Part shown: piece after piece, positions 25,624 through 33,821 of the stretch | How the letters are laid out: every line of letters starts with the position of its first letter | Position numbering within the stretch: position 1 is the stretch's first letter | Assembly (NCBI RefSeq): GCF_048263515.1 | Contig: NZ_JBLXEC010000008.1 | Span: 62,001 to 126,000, forward strand | From: Marinovum sp048263515 | Lineage (GTDB): Bacteria > Pseudomonadota > Alphaproteobacteria > Rhodobacterales > Rhodobacteraceae | Length of the DNA: 64,000 bases | Direction of reading: 5' to 3' | Position numbers and translations under genes: made by a program | The notes under the pieces: generated by a model | Seen by the model: only the letters and a program-made list of their open reading frames with translations | The model's database searches: none | What the model was told of the DNA's origin: nothing

Positions 25624-26918
25624 TCCGCCGCCACCATGACCCGCGGCTGCGCCACCATGCGTTCGGCCACGTCTGCCGCGCTGGCCAGACCGTCCTCGTG
25701 AAAGCCGTTCTTCATCCAGGCGCCGCAATACCAGGTCCGCCGTGCGCCGTTGAAGCCCGCCACCGCGCCCTGCGCCTGCAGCGCGGCCAGGTCATAGACC
25801 GGATGACGCAGGGTCACCTGATCATAGATCAGCTCTTCGCGGATCGGTTTGCGGGCGTTCAGGGTGACGAACATCGGGTCATTCGCCGGGATCGGCTGCA
25901 GCTTGTTCATCCAGTAGGTCAGGTCGATCCGTCCGTCGCGCGCCTTGGGGCCTTCGGTGTAGTTCCAGGACGACCAGCAACCCCGCCGCTTGGGCATGGC
26001 GCGGGGATCGGCATGCAGGGTGATCTCGTTCGGCTGGTAACCGATGGCGCCCAGTGCGCGGGTCTCTTCCGGCGCGGGATCGGCCAGCAGCCTGAGACTG
26101 TCGTCGGAATGGGTGGCCATGACCAGCTCGTCAAAGACCTCCCAGCCGCGGCCCGGCGTCTTGACCTCGACCCGGTCGGCAAAGCGCCGCACCGACTGCA
26201 CCGGCGCCTTGACCCGCAGGTCGACCAGCCGCCGGCGCAGGCTGGTTTCCAGCCGCCGGACATATTCCACCGAGCCGCCCTGCACCGTGTACCATTGATG
26301 CTGGCCGGTGTGGCTGAGCAGCGCGTGGTTTTCGAAGAACTGGATCAGCGCCTGCGCCGGGAACTGCATGATCTGCTCTGGCGGGGTCGACCAGATCGCC
26401 CCCGAAAGCGGCAGCAGATAATAGTCGCGGAACCAGTCGCCGGTGCCCAGCTCAGCGAGGAAATCGCCCAGCGGCTGGTGCCGATCGCGCGCGGTTTCGA
26501 GCGCGCGGGCGTTGAAGCGCAGGATATCGCGGATCATTCCGAGGAAGCGCGGATTGAACATGTTGCGGCGCTGGCTGAACACCGCCTTGAGGTTTTCCAG
26601 CCCGTATTCCATCTCGCCGCCGCGAAGGCTGGCGGCGAAGCTCATGTTGCTCTTCGCCACAGGAACGTCGAGCTCATGGAACAACGCGGCCAACCGCGGA
26701 TAATTGGCGTAGTTGAAGACGATGAAGCCGGTGTCGACCGGCTGTTGGCCGCTTTGCCCCGCCAGCACCGTGCGGGCGTGTCCCCCCAGGCGCGGCCCGG
26801 CCTCGAAGAGCGTCACCTCGGCACTGTCGGCGAGGAAATGCGCAGCCCCGAGGCCCGAGATGCCTCCGCCGATGACGGCAATCCTGCGGCGGTAGGGATC
26901 GGTAGGGTCGAACGGCAT
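25620..26918 (-). CDS. FAD-dependent amine-oxidase-like flavoprotein of the RpoE-ChrR cluster
   Basis: 432 residues. FAD motif IAVIGGGISGLGAAHFLAD, then ARTV with DTGFIVFNYANYPRLAALF, typical of the large COG2907-type flavoproteins. GCWSSWNYTEGPKA and RTWYCGAWMKNGFHEDGLAS near the C-terminus are family blocks. I start at ATG 26918 (MPFDPTDPYRRR), preceded by CAGGA; the upstream frame runs through the promoter region. It is transcribed away from rpoE and coupled to DUF1365. Probable role: oxidation or desaturation of phospholipid acyl chains under singlet-oxygen stress. Confidence 0.9.
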   Translation of the reverse strand: MPFDPTDPYRRRIAVIGGGISGLGAAHFLADSAEVTLFEAGPRLGGHARTVLAGQSGQQPVDTGFIVFNYANYPRLAALFHELDVPVAKSNMSFAASLRGGEMEYGLENLKAVFSQRRNMFNPRFLGMIRDILRFNARALETARDRHQPLGDFLAELGTGDWFRDYYLLPLSGAIWSTPPEQIMQFPAQALIQFFENHALLSHTGQHQWYTVQGGSVEYVRRLETSLRRRLVDLRVKAPVQSVRRFADRVEVKTPGRGWEVFDELVMATHSDDSLRLLADPAPEETRALGAIGYQPNEITLHADPRAMPKRRGCWSSWNYTEGPKARDGRIDLTYWMNKLQPIPANDPMFVTLNARKPIREELIYDQVTLRHPVYDLAALQAQGAVAGFNGARRTWYCGAWMKNGFHEDGLASAADVAERMVAQPRVMVAAE

Positions 26919-26965
26919 CTGGATATCCTGTCGGGCTGTGGCGTTTTGCTCTTGGTCATCGGTGT

Positions 26966-26992
26966 CTACGGCCGGGCACCGCAACCGGATGA
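26966..26992 (-). promoter_or_regulatory. Candidate RpoE-dependent promoter for the flavoprotein-DUF1365 genes
   Basis: On the minus strand TCATCC (26992-26987), 16-base spacer, CGTAG (26970-26966). It mirrors the rpoE promoter candidate in hexamers and spacing, about 48 bases before the flavoprotein start. Confidence 0.55.
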
Positions 26993-27014
26993 AAAAGAAT
27001 TCCGGCATTTCCGG

Positions 27015-27041
27015 TGATCCGTTTGCCCGGCACCGCCGTAC
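27015..27041 (+). promoter_or_regulatory. Candidate autoregulated RpoE promoter for rpoE-chrR
   Basis: TGATCC (27015-27020), 16-base spacer, CGTAC (27037-27041). TGATCC is the -35 element I recall for Rhodobacter RpoE promoters, and CGT-type -10 elements are common for ECF sigma factors. Confidence 0.65.
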
Positions 27042-27156
27042 CCCTGTCATGCTGAGCGCAACAAACACCCATCAGGCGGGTGACATTCCGCCGCTTTCCC
27101 CGTTTTATGTGCCGGGGGGCTGTGCCCCCGTGAGGCAGAGGAACCAGGGCAAAGAG

Positions 27157-27702
27157 ATGAAAGCTGCGCCAGCGCGGGCCGACTGGGTCGCCCATGTCAT
27201 CCGCATTCGCGACGCGCGGGACGAGACGGCCTTTGCCGAGCTCTTTGCGCACTTCGCGCCGCGGGTGAAAGCCTTCCTGATGCGCTCCGGCGGCGATCCG
27301 GTGATCGCCGAGGAATGCGCCCAGGAGGTGATGGTCACCCTCTGGCAAAAGGCGCATCTATTCGATCCCTCACGCGCCAGCGTTGCCACATGGATTTTCA
27401 CCATCGCGCGCAACAAGCGCATCGACGTGCTGCGCCGCCAACGCCGGCCCGAGCCGGAAGAGCTGACCTGGGGCCCCGGGGCAGAGCCCGACCAGGCCGA
27501 TGTGCTGGCGCTGCAGCAGGAGAGCCAACAGTTGAGACAAGCCATTGCCGGCCTGCCCGAGAAGCAACGCGCGCTGATCCAGCAGGCCTATTTCGGCGAG
27601 ATGAGCCACGGCGAGATCGCCGAGGCCACCGGCCTGCCGCTCGGCACGATCAAATCCCGCATCCGACTGGCGCTCGACCGGCTGCGCCATGCCATGAAGT
27701 GA
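27157..27702 (+). CDS. rpoE: ECF sigma factor RpoE (ChrR-controlled)
   Basis: 181 residues. Region 2 includes FAELFAHFAPRVKAFLMRSG, AEECAQEVMVTLWQKAHLFD and SVATWIFTIARNKRIDVLRR; region 4 has LPEKQRALIQQAYFGEMSHG and GLPLGTIKSRIRLALDRLR. It directs the singlet-oxygen/membrane stress response in related bacteria. The ATG at 27157 follows AAAGAG; longer frames upstream cover the promoter. chrR begins seven bases after its stop. It is divergent from the flavoprotein gene. Confidence 0.93.
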   Translation: MKAAPARADWVAHVIRIRDARDETAFAELFAHFAPRVKAFLMRSGGDPVIAEECAQEVMVTLWQKAHLFDPSRASVATWIFTIARNKRIDVLRRQRRPEPEELTWGPGAEPDQADVLALQQESQQLRQAIAGLPEKQRALIQQAYFGEMSHGEIAEATGLPLGTIKSRIRLALDRLRHAMK

Positions 27703-27709
27703 CCAAGCC

Positions 27710-28354
27710 ATGACCGACGAGATCACCCACCACCTGACCGACGCGCTGCTGATGGCCTATTCCGCAGGCAGCCTGCCAGAGGCCTTCAACCTCGCCGTGG
27801 CGACCCATGTGTCGATGTGCGACGCCTGCCGCGCCGCCGTCGAGAGCTATGACGCCCTGGGCGGGACGGTGCTGGCCGAGGTCGAAAGCGCCGAGATGCG
27901 CCCCGACGCCCTGGCCTCGGCCTTGGCGCTGATCCACGCCGCGCCAGAGGCCGCGCAAAGGGTGTCTGCTGCCAGCGACGTCCCCGGGCCGCTGGCCGGC
28001 TACATCGGCGGCAGCTTGTCAGAGGTGAAATGGCGCCCGGTCGGCATGGGGGTCCGGCAGGCGGTGCTCAAGACCTCGTCAGAGGCCACCGCGCGGCTGC
28101 TCTACATCCCGGCGGGCGCGGCGATGCCCGACCATGGCCACAAGGGGCTGGAGCTGACGTTGGTGCTGCGGGGGGCGTTCTACGACGAGGCCGCGCGTTT
28201 CGGCCCCGGCGATGTCGAGGTCGCCACCGAAGCCGACGAACACACGCCGATTGCCGATATCGGCGAGGATTGCATCTGCCTCGCGGTGACCGACGCCCCG
28301 CTCAGGTTCCGCGGCTGGCTGCCCCGGCTGGTGCAGCCGTTCCTCGGGATTTGA
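27710..28354 (+). CDS. chrR: Anti-sigma factor ChrR
   Basis: 214 residues with the two ChrR domains. The N-terminal zinc anti-sigma domain holds His8, His33, Cys37 and Cys40 (THVSMCDAC), each exactly two residues later than the R. sphaeroides ligands. The C-terminal cupin-like domain carries His142, His144, Glu148 (DHGHKGLE) and His178 (EHTP), again matching the second zinc site. It holds RpoE inactive until singlet oxygen triggers release. All zinc ligands are intact, so regulation should be functional. Confidence 0.94.
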   Translation: MTDEITHHLTDALLMAYSAGSLPEAFNLAVATHVSMCDACRAAVESYDALGGTVLAEVESAEMRPDALASALALIHAAPEAAQRVSAASDVPGPLAGYIGGSLSEVKWRPVGMGVRQAVLKTSSEATARLLYIPAGAAMPDHGHKGLELTLVLRGAFYDEAARFGPGDVEVATEADEHTPIADIGEDCICLAVTDAPLRFRGWLPRLVQPFLGI

Positions 28355-28394
28355 GGTAGGGCTACCGCTTTGCGCTGCGCCGTCCCGGACCTCA

Positions 28395-28465
28395 CGTAGG
28401 GTGGGTCTGTGACCCAGCGAGGCGGGCCGGTCGTCGGGGGCGGTGGGTCACAGACCCACCCTACG
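28395..28465. repeat. Perfect 22-bp inverted repeat between chrR and rmuC
   Basis: Arms 28395-28416 and 28444-28465 (CGTAGGGTGGGTCTGTGACC and two more bases, with exact complement), loop 27 bases. It lies between convergent genes and could act as a bidirectional terminator, although no T-runs follow. Similar GTAGGGTGGGT palindromes are common in proteobacterial intergenic DNA. Confidence 0.8.
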
Positions 28466-28508
28466 CACGAACCAGGGCTTTGCCATCACGCCAACCATGA
28501 GGGCCCGA

Positions 28509-29675
28509 TCACGTCCGCGGCAAAGGCACCACGTTCTCACCACCCTCCGGCGCGATCTCCTCGAAGTCAAAATTGTCGAGCCGCCGCGCCCGGCGACCGG
28601 CCTTGTCGGCGCTGATCTTGATCTCGGAGATATCCTTGGCCGCCTGACCGAAATGCCGGTCGAGGTTCTCGACCCGCGTGCCCAGCCGCTCGACATCGGC
28701 AAAGAGCAGCCCCAGCTCGCGGCGGATCGCCCCGGCCTGTTCGCGCATCCGGGCGTCCTTGAGAATCGCGCGCATGGTGTTGAGCGTCGCCATGCAAGTC
28801 GTTGGCGAGACGATCCAGACCCGGGCGGCAAAGCCCTCGCGCACCACCTCGGGGAAATTGGCGTGCAGCTCGGCGTAGATCGCCTCTGACGGCAGGAACA
28901 TCAGCGCGCCCTCGGCGGTCTCGCCGTCGAGGATATAGCGCTCGGCAATGTCGCGGATGTGCTTGCACAGAGACTGCCGCAGCATCTGCGCGGCGCGCTG
29001 CGCGCGTTCGGGACTGTCGGCGCGGCGCAGGGCCTCATAGGCCTCGAGCGGGAACTTCGAGTCGACGGCAATCGGCCCCGGCGGGTTGGGCAGGTGGATC
29101 AGGCAATCGACCCGCCGGCCATTCGAAAGCGTCGCCTGCAGGGTGTAGCTGTCCGAGGGCAGCGCCTTGGTGACGATGTCGTTAAGCTGGATTTCCCCGA
29201 AGGCGCCGCGCGTCTGCTTGTTCGAGAGGATATCCTGCAGCGACAGCACGTCGCCAGACAGCTTGGTGATATTGTCCTGCGCCTTGTCGATGGCCGAGAG
29301 CCGCTCCTGCAGTTCTCCCAGGCTCTTGGCGGTGCGCCGGGCCGAACCGTGCAGGTTCTCCTGCATCTGCTGCTGCACCTGCCCCAGTCGCTGCTCCATC
29401 AGCTGCAGCATCTTGATCTGGCTCTGCGCCTGCGCCTCGGACACGTGATGCAGCCCGCCGGCCAGCCGCTCCTGCCCCTCGCCCAGGCTCTGCACCCGGT
29501 GGCCCAGCATGCCCATCTGCTGCGCCAGCGGCTCGGCCAGCCGGGCCGAGCGCGCGGCGGCGCGGGCGGTGGAGACCAGCAGCCAGAGCACCAGCAGCAG
29601 GAAGGCCGCAGCGGCCAGCAGCGCCAGGACCTGCGGGTCGTCCAGCGCCAGTACGGTGTCGCCGAGCTGGATCAT
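28509..29675 (-). CDS. rmuC: DNA recombination protein RmuC
   Basis: 388 residues. One N-terminal transmembrane helix (VLALLAAAAFLLLVLWLLV), a coiled coil (about residues 50-150), then the nuclease-like domain. RGAFGEIQLNDIV, RVDCLIHLP with IAVDSKFPLEAY (PD-(D/E)XK-like core), ALMFLPSEAIYAEL and VWIVSPTTCMATLNTMR identify RmuC. It limits recombination at inverted repeats in E. coli. The start is the ATG at 29675, overlapping the mutL stop (ATGA). Confidence 0.94.
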   Translation of the reverse strand: MIQLGDTVLALDDPQVLALLAAAAFLLLVLWLLVSTARAAARSARLAEPLAQQMGMLGHRVQSLGEGQERLAGGLHHVSEAQAQSQIKMLQLMEQRLGQVQQQMQENLHGSARRTAKSLGELQERLSAIDKAQDNITKLSGDVLSLQDILSNKQTRGAFGEIQLNDIVTKALPSDSYTLQATLSNGRRVDCLIHLPNPPGPIAVDSKFPLEAYEALRRADSPERAQRAAQMLRQSLCKHIRDIAERYILDGETAEGALMFLPSEAIYAELHANFPEVVREGFAARVWIVSPTTCMATLNTMRAILKDARMREQAGAIRRELGLLFADVERLGTRVENLDRHFGQAAKDISEIKISADKAGRRARRLDNFDFEEIAPEGGENVVPLPRT

Positions 29676-31540
29676 GTGCGGCCGAAAAGCCGCTCGATGT
29701 CGGAGAGCCTGAGCTCCACATAGGTCGGCCGGCCGTGGTTGCATTGGCCGGAATGCGGCGTCGCCTCCATCTCGCGCAGGAGGGCGTTCATCTCGTCCGC
29801 CTGCATCCGGCGGCCCGAGCGGATCGAGCCATGACAGGCGACGCGGCTGAGGATGGCGTCGATGCGCTCGCGCAGCTGGGCGGATTGGCCGAGGTCATGC
29901 AACTCGTCGAGGATGTCGCGGAGCAGCGCCTCGGCATTGACCTCGCCGAGGATCGCCGGGGTTTCGCGCACGGCGACAGCGCCGCCGCCGAAAGGCTCGA
30001 GCGTCAGGCCCAGCTCGGAAAGCGTGTCGGCATGTTCCAGCAGCAGCGCGCAATCGGTGTCGGAGAGCTCGACCACCTCGGGGATCAGCAGCGCCTGGGC
30101 GGCGATGCCGTTTTCCGCCGCCTGGCGCTTCAGCCGCTCGTAGACCAGCCGCTCATGCGCGGCGTGCTGGTCGACGATGACGATGCCGGTCTCGGTCTGG
30201 GCGACGATGTAGTTCTCGTGCAGCTGCGCGCGGGCGGCGCCCAGCGGATGATGCGGCACCGGCTCTTCAAGCTCGTGCGGGCTCTCCTCGCGCATGGGCG
30301 CAGGCTCGACCCTGGCGCTGTAGCTCTGCGCCATTTCGGCAAAGCCGGGGCTCTGCGCCTGATAGGCGGCCTGGCGCGCCGCCGGGCCGGGGCGGTCGAG
30401 GCGCGGACGGTCCATCTGGTAGACCCGGGGCTCGGTCTGCTCCGGTCGCATGGCGCCCAGCGTCGCGCCGGCAACGGTGGTCGAGGCGCGGTGGCCGGCA
30501 TTGGCCAGCGCATGCCGCAGGCCCGAGACGATGAGGCCGCGGGCGAGGCCGGGGTCGCGAAAGCGCACTTCGGATTTGGCGGGGTGCACGTTGACGTCGA
30601 CCAGATGCGGATCGCAATCGACAAAAAGCGCCACCGCCGGGTGCCGGTCGCGCGACAGGAAATCGGCATAGGCGCCGCGCAGCGCGCCGTAGAACAGCTT
30701 GTCGCGGACCGGGCGACCGTTGACGAACATGTATTGCGCGACGGCCGAGCCGCGCGAATAGGTCGGCAGCGCGGCAAAGCCGGTGAGATGCAGCCCGTCA
30801 CGTTCGGCATCGAGCGGCACGGCGTTCTCGGTGAACTCGCGCCCGAGGATCTGGCTGAGCCGGCCGTTCAGGGCATCGAAGAGCTCGCCCGACTGCGGCT
30901 CGGCGCGGAAGCTGACCCGCTCCTGCTGGCCGGTGACATCGCGCAGGAGGAAGCCGACGAAGGGCTCGGCCATCGCCAGCCGCTTGACGACGTCGGAGAT
31001 CGCCTGGGTCTCGGCCCGGTCCGAGCGCAGGAACTTGAGCCGAGCCGGGGTGGCGAAGAAAAGGTCGCGCAGCTCGACGGTGGTGCCACGGTTGCAGGCC
31101 GCGGGTTTGACCGGCCCCTGGTCGCCACCTTCGACATGGATCACCGCGGCCTCCTGAGCGCCCGCGCGCGAGGTGATTGTGAGCCGGCCCACCGCGCCCA
31201 GCGAGGGCAGCGCCTCGCCGCGGAAACCGAAGGAATGGATGTCGAGCAGGTCGGAACCGTCGATCTTGGAGGTGGCGTGGCGAGACAGCGCGAGGGGCAG
31301 TTGGTCGGGCGTCATGCCGCAGCCGTTGTCGCGGACCCGGATCAGGCTCTTGCCGCCGGCGGCGATGTCGATCTCGATCCGCGTGGCGCCGGCGTCGAGG
31401 GCGTTTTCGACCAGCTCCTTGACGGCAGAGGCCGGGCGTTCGACCACTTCTCCAGCGGCAATGCGGTTGACCGCCGCGTCGTCGAGCTGGCGGATCTCTG
31501 GCGCGTCTCTGTCGCGGATATTGGGGGGCTGGTCCTTCAT
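29672..31540 (-). CDS. mutL: DNA mismatch repair protein MutL
   Basis: 622 residues. The GHKL ATPase domain shows AAGEVVERPASAVKELVENA, RVRDNGCGM and FGFRGEALPSL. The C-terminal domain contains DQHAAHERLVYE, which fits the endonuclease motif DQHA(X)2E(X)4E of MutL proteins that nick DNA themselves; this suits bacteria without MutH. The end (SGRRMQADEMNALLREME, then GQCNHGRPTYVEL) carries the CNHGRP zinc motif. It is co-directional with rmuC. Confidence 0.96.
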   Translation of the reverse strand: MKDQPPNIRDRDAPEIRQLDDAAVNRIAAGEVVERPASAVKELVENALDAGATRIEIDIAAGGKSLIRVRDNGCGMTPDQLPLALSRHATSKIDGSDLLDIHSFGFRGEALPSLGAVGRLTITSRAGAQEAAVIHVEGGDQGPVKPAACNRGTTVELRDLFFATPARLKFLRSDRAETQAISDVVKRLAMAEPFVGFLLRDVTGQQERVSFRAEPQSGELFDALNGRLSQILGREFTENAVPLDAERDGLHLTGFAALPTYSRGSAVAQYMFVNGRPVRDKLFYGALRGAYADFLSRDRHPAVALFVDCDPHLVDVNVHPAKSEVRFRDPGLARGLIVSGLRHALANAGHRASTTVAGATLGAMRPEQTEPRVYQMDRPRLDRPGPAARQAAYQAQSPGFAEMAQSYSARVEPAPMREESPHELEEPVPHHPLGAARAQLHENYIVAQTETGIVIVDQHAAHERLVYERLKRQAAENGIAAQALLIPEVVELSDTDCALLLEHADTLSELGLTLEPFGGGAVAVRETPAILGEVNAEALLRDILDELHDLGQSAQLRERIDAILSRVACHGSIRSGRRMQADEMNALLREMEATPHSGQCNHGRPTYVELRLSDIERLFGRT

Positions 31541-31800
31541 ACCCCAAAACCTAGCATGAGGGCATTTGATTCTGCGAGGGGGGAATGTGGGGGTTGGGTG
31601 CTGCCGTGGGGTCTTGTGTCACGTGCGCGTTAACAGCGGCCAGAGGCCGCCGCGCATCGCCGGGCCGCCTCCACGGCGCGGCGATTTGGCCGACCTGCGC
31701 GCTTCGATCTGATCTTTTGCGGATTTGGCCGGCGGCCGACCTTTGGTGGTTCGCCGCACCGCGGCCCGACAATGCGCGGCTCGGAGCATTGCACAAACGG
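31541..31800. repeat. Inverted diverged copy of the dispersed intergenic repeat
   Basis: From about 31627 to 31790 the sequence reads GCGTTAACAGCGGCCAGAGG, CATCGCCGGGCCGCC, CGGCGATTTGG, then TTTTGCGGATTTGGCCG. This is the reverse complement of the 11.46-11.58 kb copy with moderate divergence. No gene is present; the only other element is the amtB terminator at its right. Confidence 0.7.
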
Positions 31801-31828
31801 AAAAAGGCGCGGGCTCCCCCGCGCCTTT
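31801..31828 (-). terminator. Rho-independent terminator of amtB
   Basis: On the minus strand an 11-bp stem AAAGGCGCGGG/CCCGCGCCTTT (loop of 4) ends in TTTTT (the stem's own final Ts plus two more), about 25 bases past the amtB stop. Confidence 0.87.
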
Positions 31829-31852
31829 CCAGATTTTTCAGACTTCGGAACC

Positions 31853-33193
31853 TCAGCCCTTGGAGAACTCGGGGTAGGCTTCCATGCCCAGCTCGGCCAT
31901 GTCGAGACCGTTGATCTCGTCTTCCTCGCCGACCCGGATACCCGTGGTTGCCTTGAGGATGAACCAGATCACACCCGAGACCACGAAGGTGAAGACACCG
32001 ACGACGATGATCGAGTAGAGCTGCGTGCCGATCGACGCATCCCCATTGGTGAAGACCACGGCGATGGTGCCCCAGATGCCGGCGAAGAGGTGCACCGGGA
32101 TGGCGCCGACCACGTCGTCGATCTTGAGCTTGTCGAGGAAGGGCACGGCGAAGACCACGATCACGCCACCGACGGCCCCGATCAGGGTGGCAGAACCCAG
32201 CGTGGGGGTCAGCGGCTCGGCGGTGATCGACACCAGGCCGGCCAGCGCACCGTTGAGCACCATGGTGAGGTCGGGCTTCTTGTAGAGCAGCTGCGTCAGG
32301 ATCAGCGCGGCCACGGCGCCACCGGCGGCGGCAGTGTTGGTGTTGGCGAAGATGCGGCTGATGTCGGCGACGTCACCCACGGTGCCCATGGCAAGCTGCG
32401 AGCCGCCGTTGAAGCCGAACCAGCCGAGCCACAGGATGAAGGTCCCGAGGGTCGCCAGCGCCAGGTTGTGGCCCGGGATCGGCACGGTGCGGCCATCCTT
32501 GGTGTATTTGCCGATACGCGGCCCGAGGATCAGCGCGCCGGCCAGAGCGGCCCAGCCACCGACGGAGTGCACGACGGTCGAACCGGCGAAGTCGAGGAAG
32601 CCCATGGCATCCAGGAAACCGCCGCCCCATTTCCACGACGCCTGCAGCGGGTAGATGATCGAGGTCAGGATCACGGTGAAGATCAGGAAGGGCCAGAGCT
32701 TGATGCGCTCGGCCAGGGCGCCCGAGACGATCGAGGCGGTGGCCGCACAGAACATCAGCTGGAAGAAGAAGTCCGAGCCGGTCGAGGCATAGGAGTAGTC
32801 GTCGGCATCGGCCGCGGCCACGCCAACGGCTTCGAGGACACCGGGGCCCCAGACGCCGGAAAGGATGCCATCAACCGCCCATGTGCCCAGCGGGTACATC
32901 AGGTTGTAGCCGATCAGGTAGTAGAAGATCGCCGCAAATGAAAACAGCGCGATGTTCTTGGTCAGCTGCATGGTCACGTTCTTGGCGCGCACGAGGCCCG
33001 CTTCGAGCATGGCGAAACCCGCGGCCATCCAGAACACCAGGAAGCCGCCGATCAGGAACAGCAGCGAGTTGAATATGAAGACGCTGTCGGTCGAGGCGTT
33101 CACGCCCGGCACCGGGCCGTCATCCTGAGCAAGTCCGAGGCTGGGCGCGGCGATCATCGCGGCGACAAGTCCCAGTTTGGTAAGAGTTTTCAT
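31853..33193 (-). CDS. amtB: Ammonium transporter AmtB
   Basis: 446 residues with a signal peptide (LGLVAAMIAAPSLGLA) then eleven membrane helices. The pore histidines lie in FAGSTVVHSVGGWAALAGA and IGAIPVHLFAGIWGT type segments (here VGAIPVHLFAGIWGT). FWMAAGFAMLEAGLVRAKN and GWFGFNGGSQLA are Amt signatures. It imports ammonium under nitrogen limitation. glnK lies 29 bases upstream, and PII normally blocks the channel when nitrogen is plentiful. Confidence 0.96.
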   Translation of the reverse strand: MKTLTKLGLVAAMIAAPSLGLAQDDGPVPGVNASTDSVFIFNSLLFLIGGFLVFWMAAGFAMLEAGLVRAKNVTMQLTKNIALFSFAAIFYYLIGYNLMYPLGTWAVDGILSGVWGPGVLEAVGVAAADADDYSYASTGSDFFFQLMFCAATASIVSGALAERIKLWPFLIFTVILTSIIYPLQASWKWGGGFLDAMGFLDFAGSTVVHSVGGWAALAGALILGPRIGKYTKDGRTVPIPGHNLALATLGTFILWLGWFGFNGGSQLAMGTVGDVADISRIFANTNTAAAGGAVAALILTQLLYKKPDLTMVLNGALAGLVSITAEPLTPTLGSATLIGAVGGVIVVFAVPFLDKLKIDDVVGAIPVHLFAGIWGTIAVVFTNGDASIGTQLYSIIVVGVFTFVVSGVIWFILKATTGIRVGEEDEINGLDMAELGMEAYPEFSKG

Positions 33194-33222
33194 GATATCC
33201 TATCCCCTATGTCCGCGTCGCT

Positions 33223-33561
33223 TCAGAGCGCGTCGTCATTGGTTTCGCCGGTGCGCACGCGCACGGCCTGTGCCACGTCGAGCACGAAGATCTTGCCGTC
33301 GCCGATCTTGCCGGTCTGGGCGGTGGTGGTGATGGTCTCGACGACCTGGTCGGCCATGGCGGCGCTGACCACGATCTCGAGCTTGATCTTGGGCACGAAG
33401 TTCACGGCGTATTCCGCGCCACGGTAAATCTCGGTATGGCCGGACTGCGAGCCGAAGCCCTTGATCTCGGTCACCATCATGCCGCGCACCCCGATGCCGG
33501 TCAGCGCCTCGCGCACTTCTTCAAGCTTGAACGGCTTGATTGTCGCAATGATGAGTTTCAC
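33223..33561 (-). CDS. glnK: P-II signal protein GlnK
   Basis: 112 residues. MKLIIATIKPFKLEEVREAL, VTEIKGFGSQSGHTEIYRG with the T-loop Tyr51 (AEY) for uridylylation, and TGKIGDGKIFVLDVAQAVRV with RTGE, the C-terminal signature, are complete. It senses 2-oxoglutarate and ATP/ADP and gates AmtB. It is the first gene of glnK-amtB; the 260-base upstream region is AT-rich and shared with the divergent PBP gene. GGGAAGAACGTG precedes the ATG. Confidence 0.97.
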   Translation of the reverse strand: MKLIIATIKPFKLEEVREALTGIGVRGMMVTEIKGFGSQSGHTEIYRGAEYAVNFVPKIKLEIVVSAAMADQVVETITTTAQTGKIGDGKIFVLDVAQAVRVRTGETNDDAL

Positions 33562-33678
33562 GTTCTTCCCTTTCGGTAAGCGAGCCCGGGGCCCGCGGAT
33601 TTCGCAGTTGCAGAAAAACGGTGCTTCACGGCCGGGGTGAAGATTTGAGCGCGGAAAACAGCGGCGAAAACGTCAGCA

Positions 33679-33720
33679 TTTGCACATTTTTTGCACAATT
33701 CTTAAGCTATGCTTAAAAAT
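33679..33720. promoter_or_regulatory. Operator-like motifs between glnK and the PBP gene
   Basis: A direct repeat TTTGCACA (two copies 11 bases apart, 33679-33697) is followed by a perfect dyad TTAAGC-TAT-GCTTAA (33702-33716), flanked by ATT and AAT. On the plus strand TTGCAC (33691) to TAAAAA (33714) has a 17-base spacer, so the dyad would sit within a possible PBP promoter. Confidence 0.4.
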
Positions 33721-33821
33721 TGATCGGTAAATAAACGCCAGTATCTGCCGCCTGCTCTCAACATCCGGGGTCGGACGGACTATTTTACAGGCACAGGCAT
33801 AATCCCGAGCAGGTTGGTGAC

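Noticed and set aside
33681..33697. NtrC-binding site upstream of glnK
   Set aside because: The TGCAC half-sites are in direct, not inverted, orientation, and no sigma-54 GG-N10-GC promoter was found on the glnK strand.
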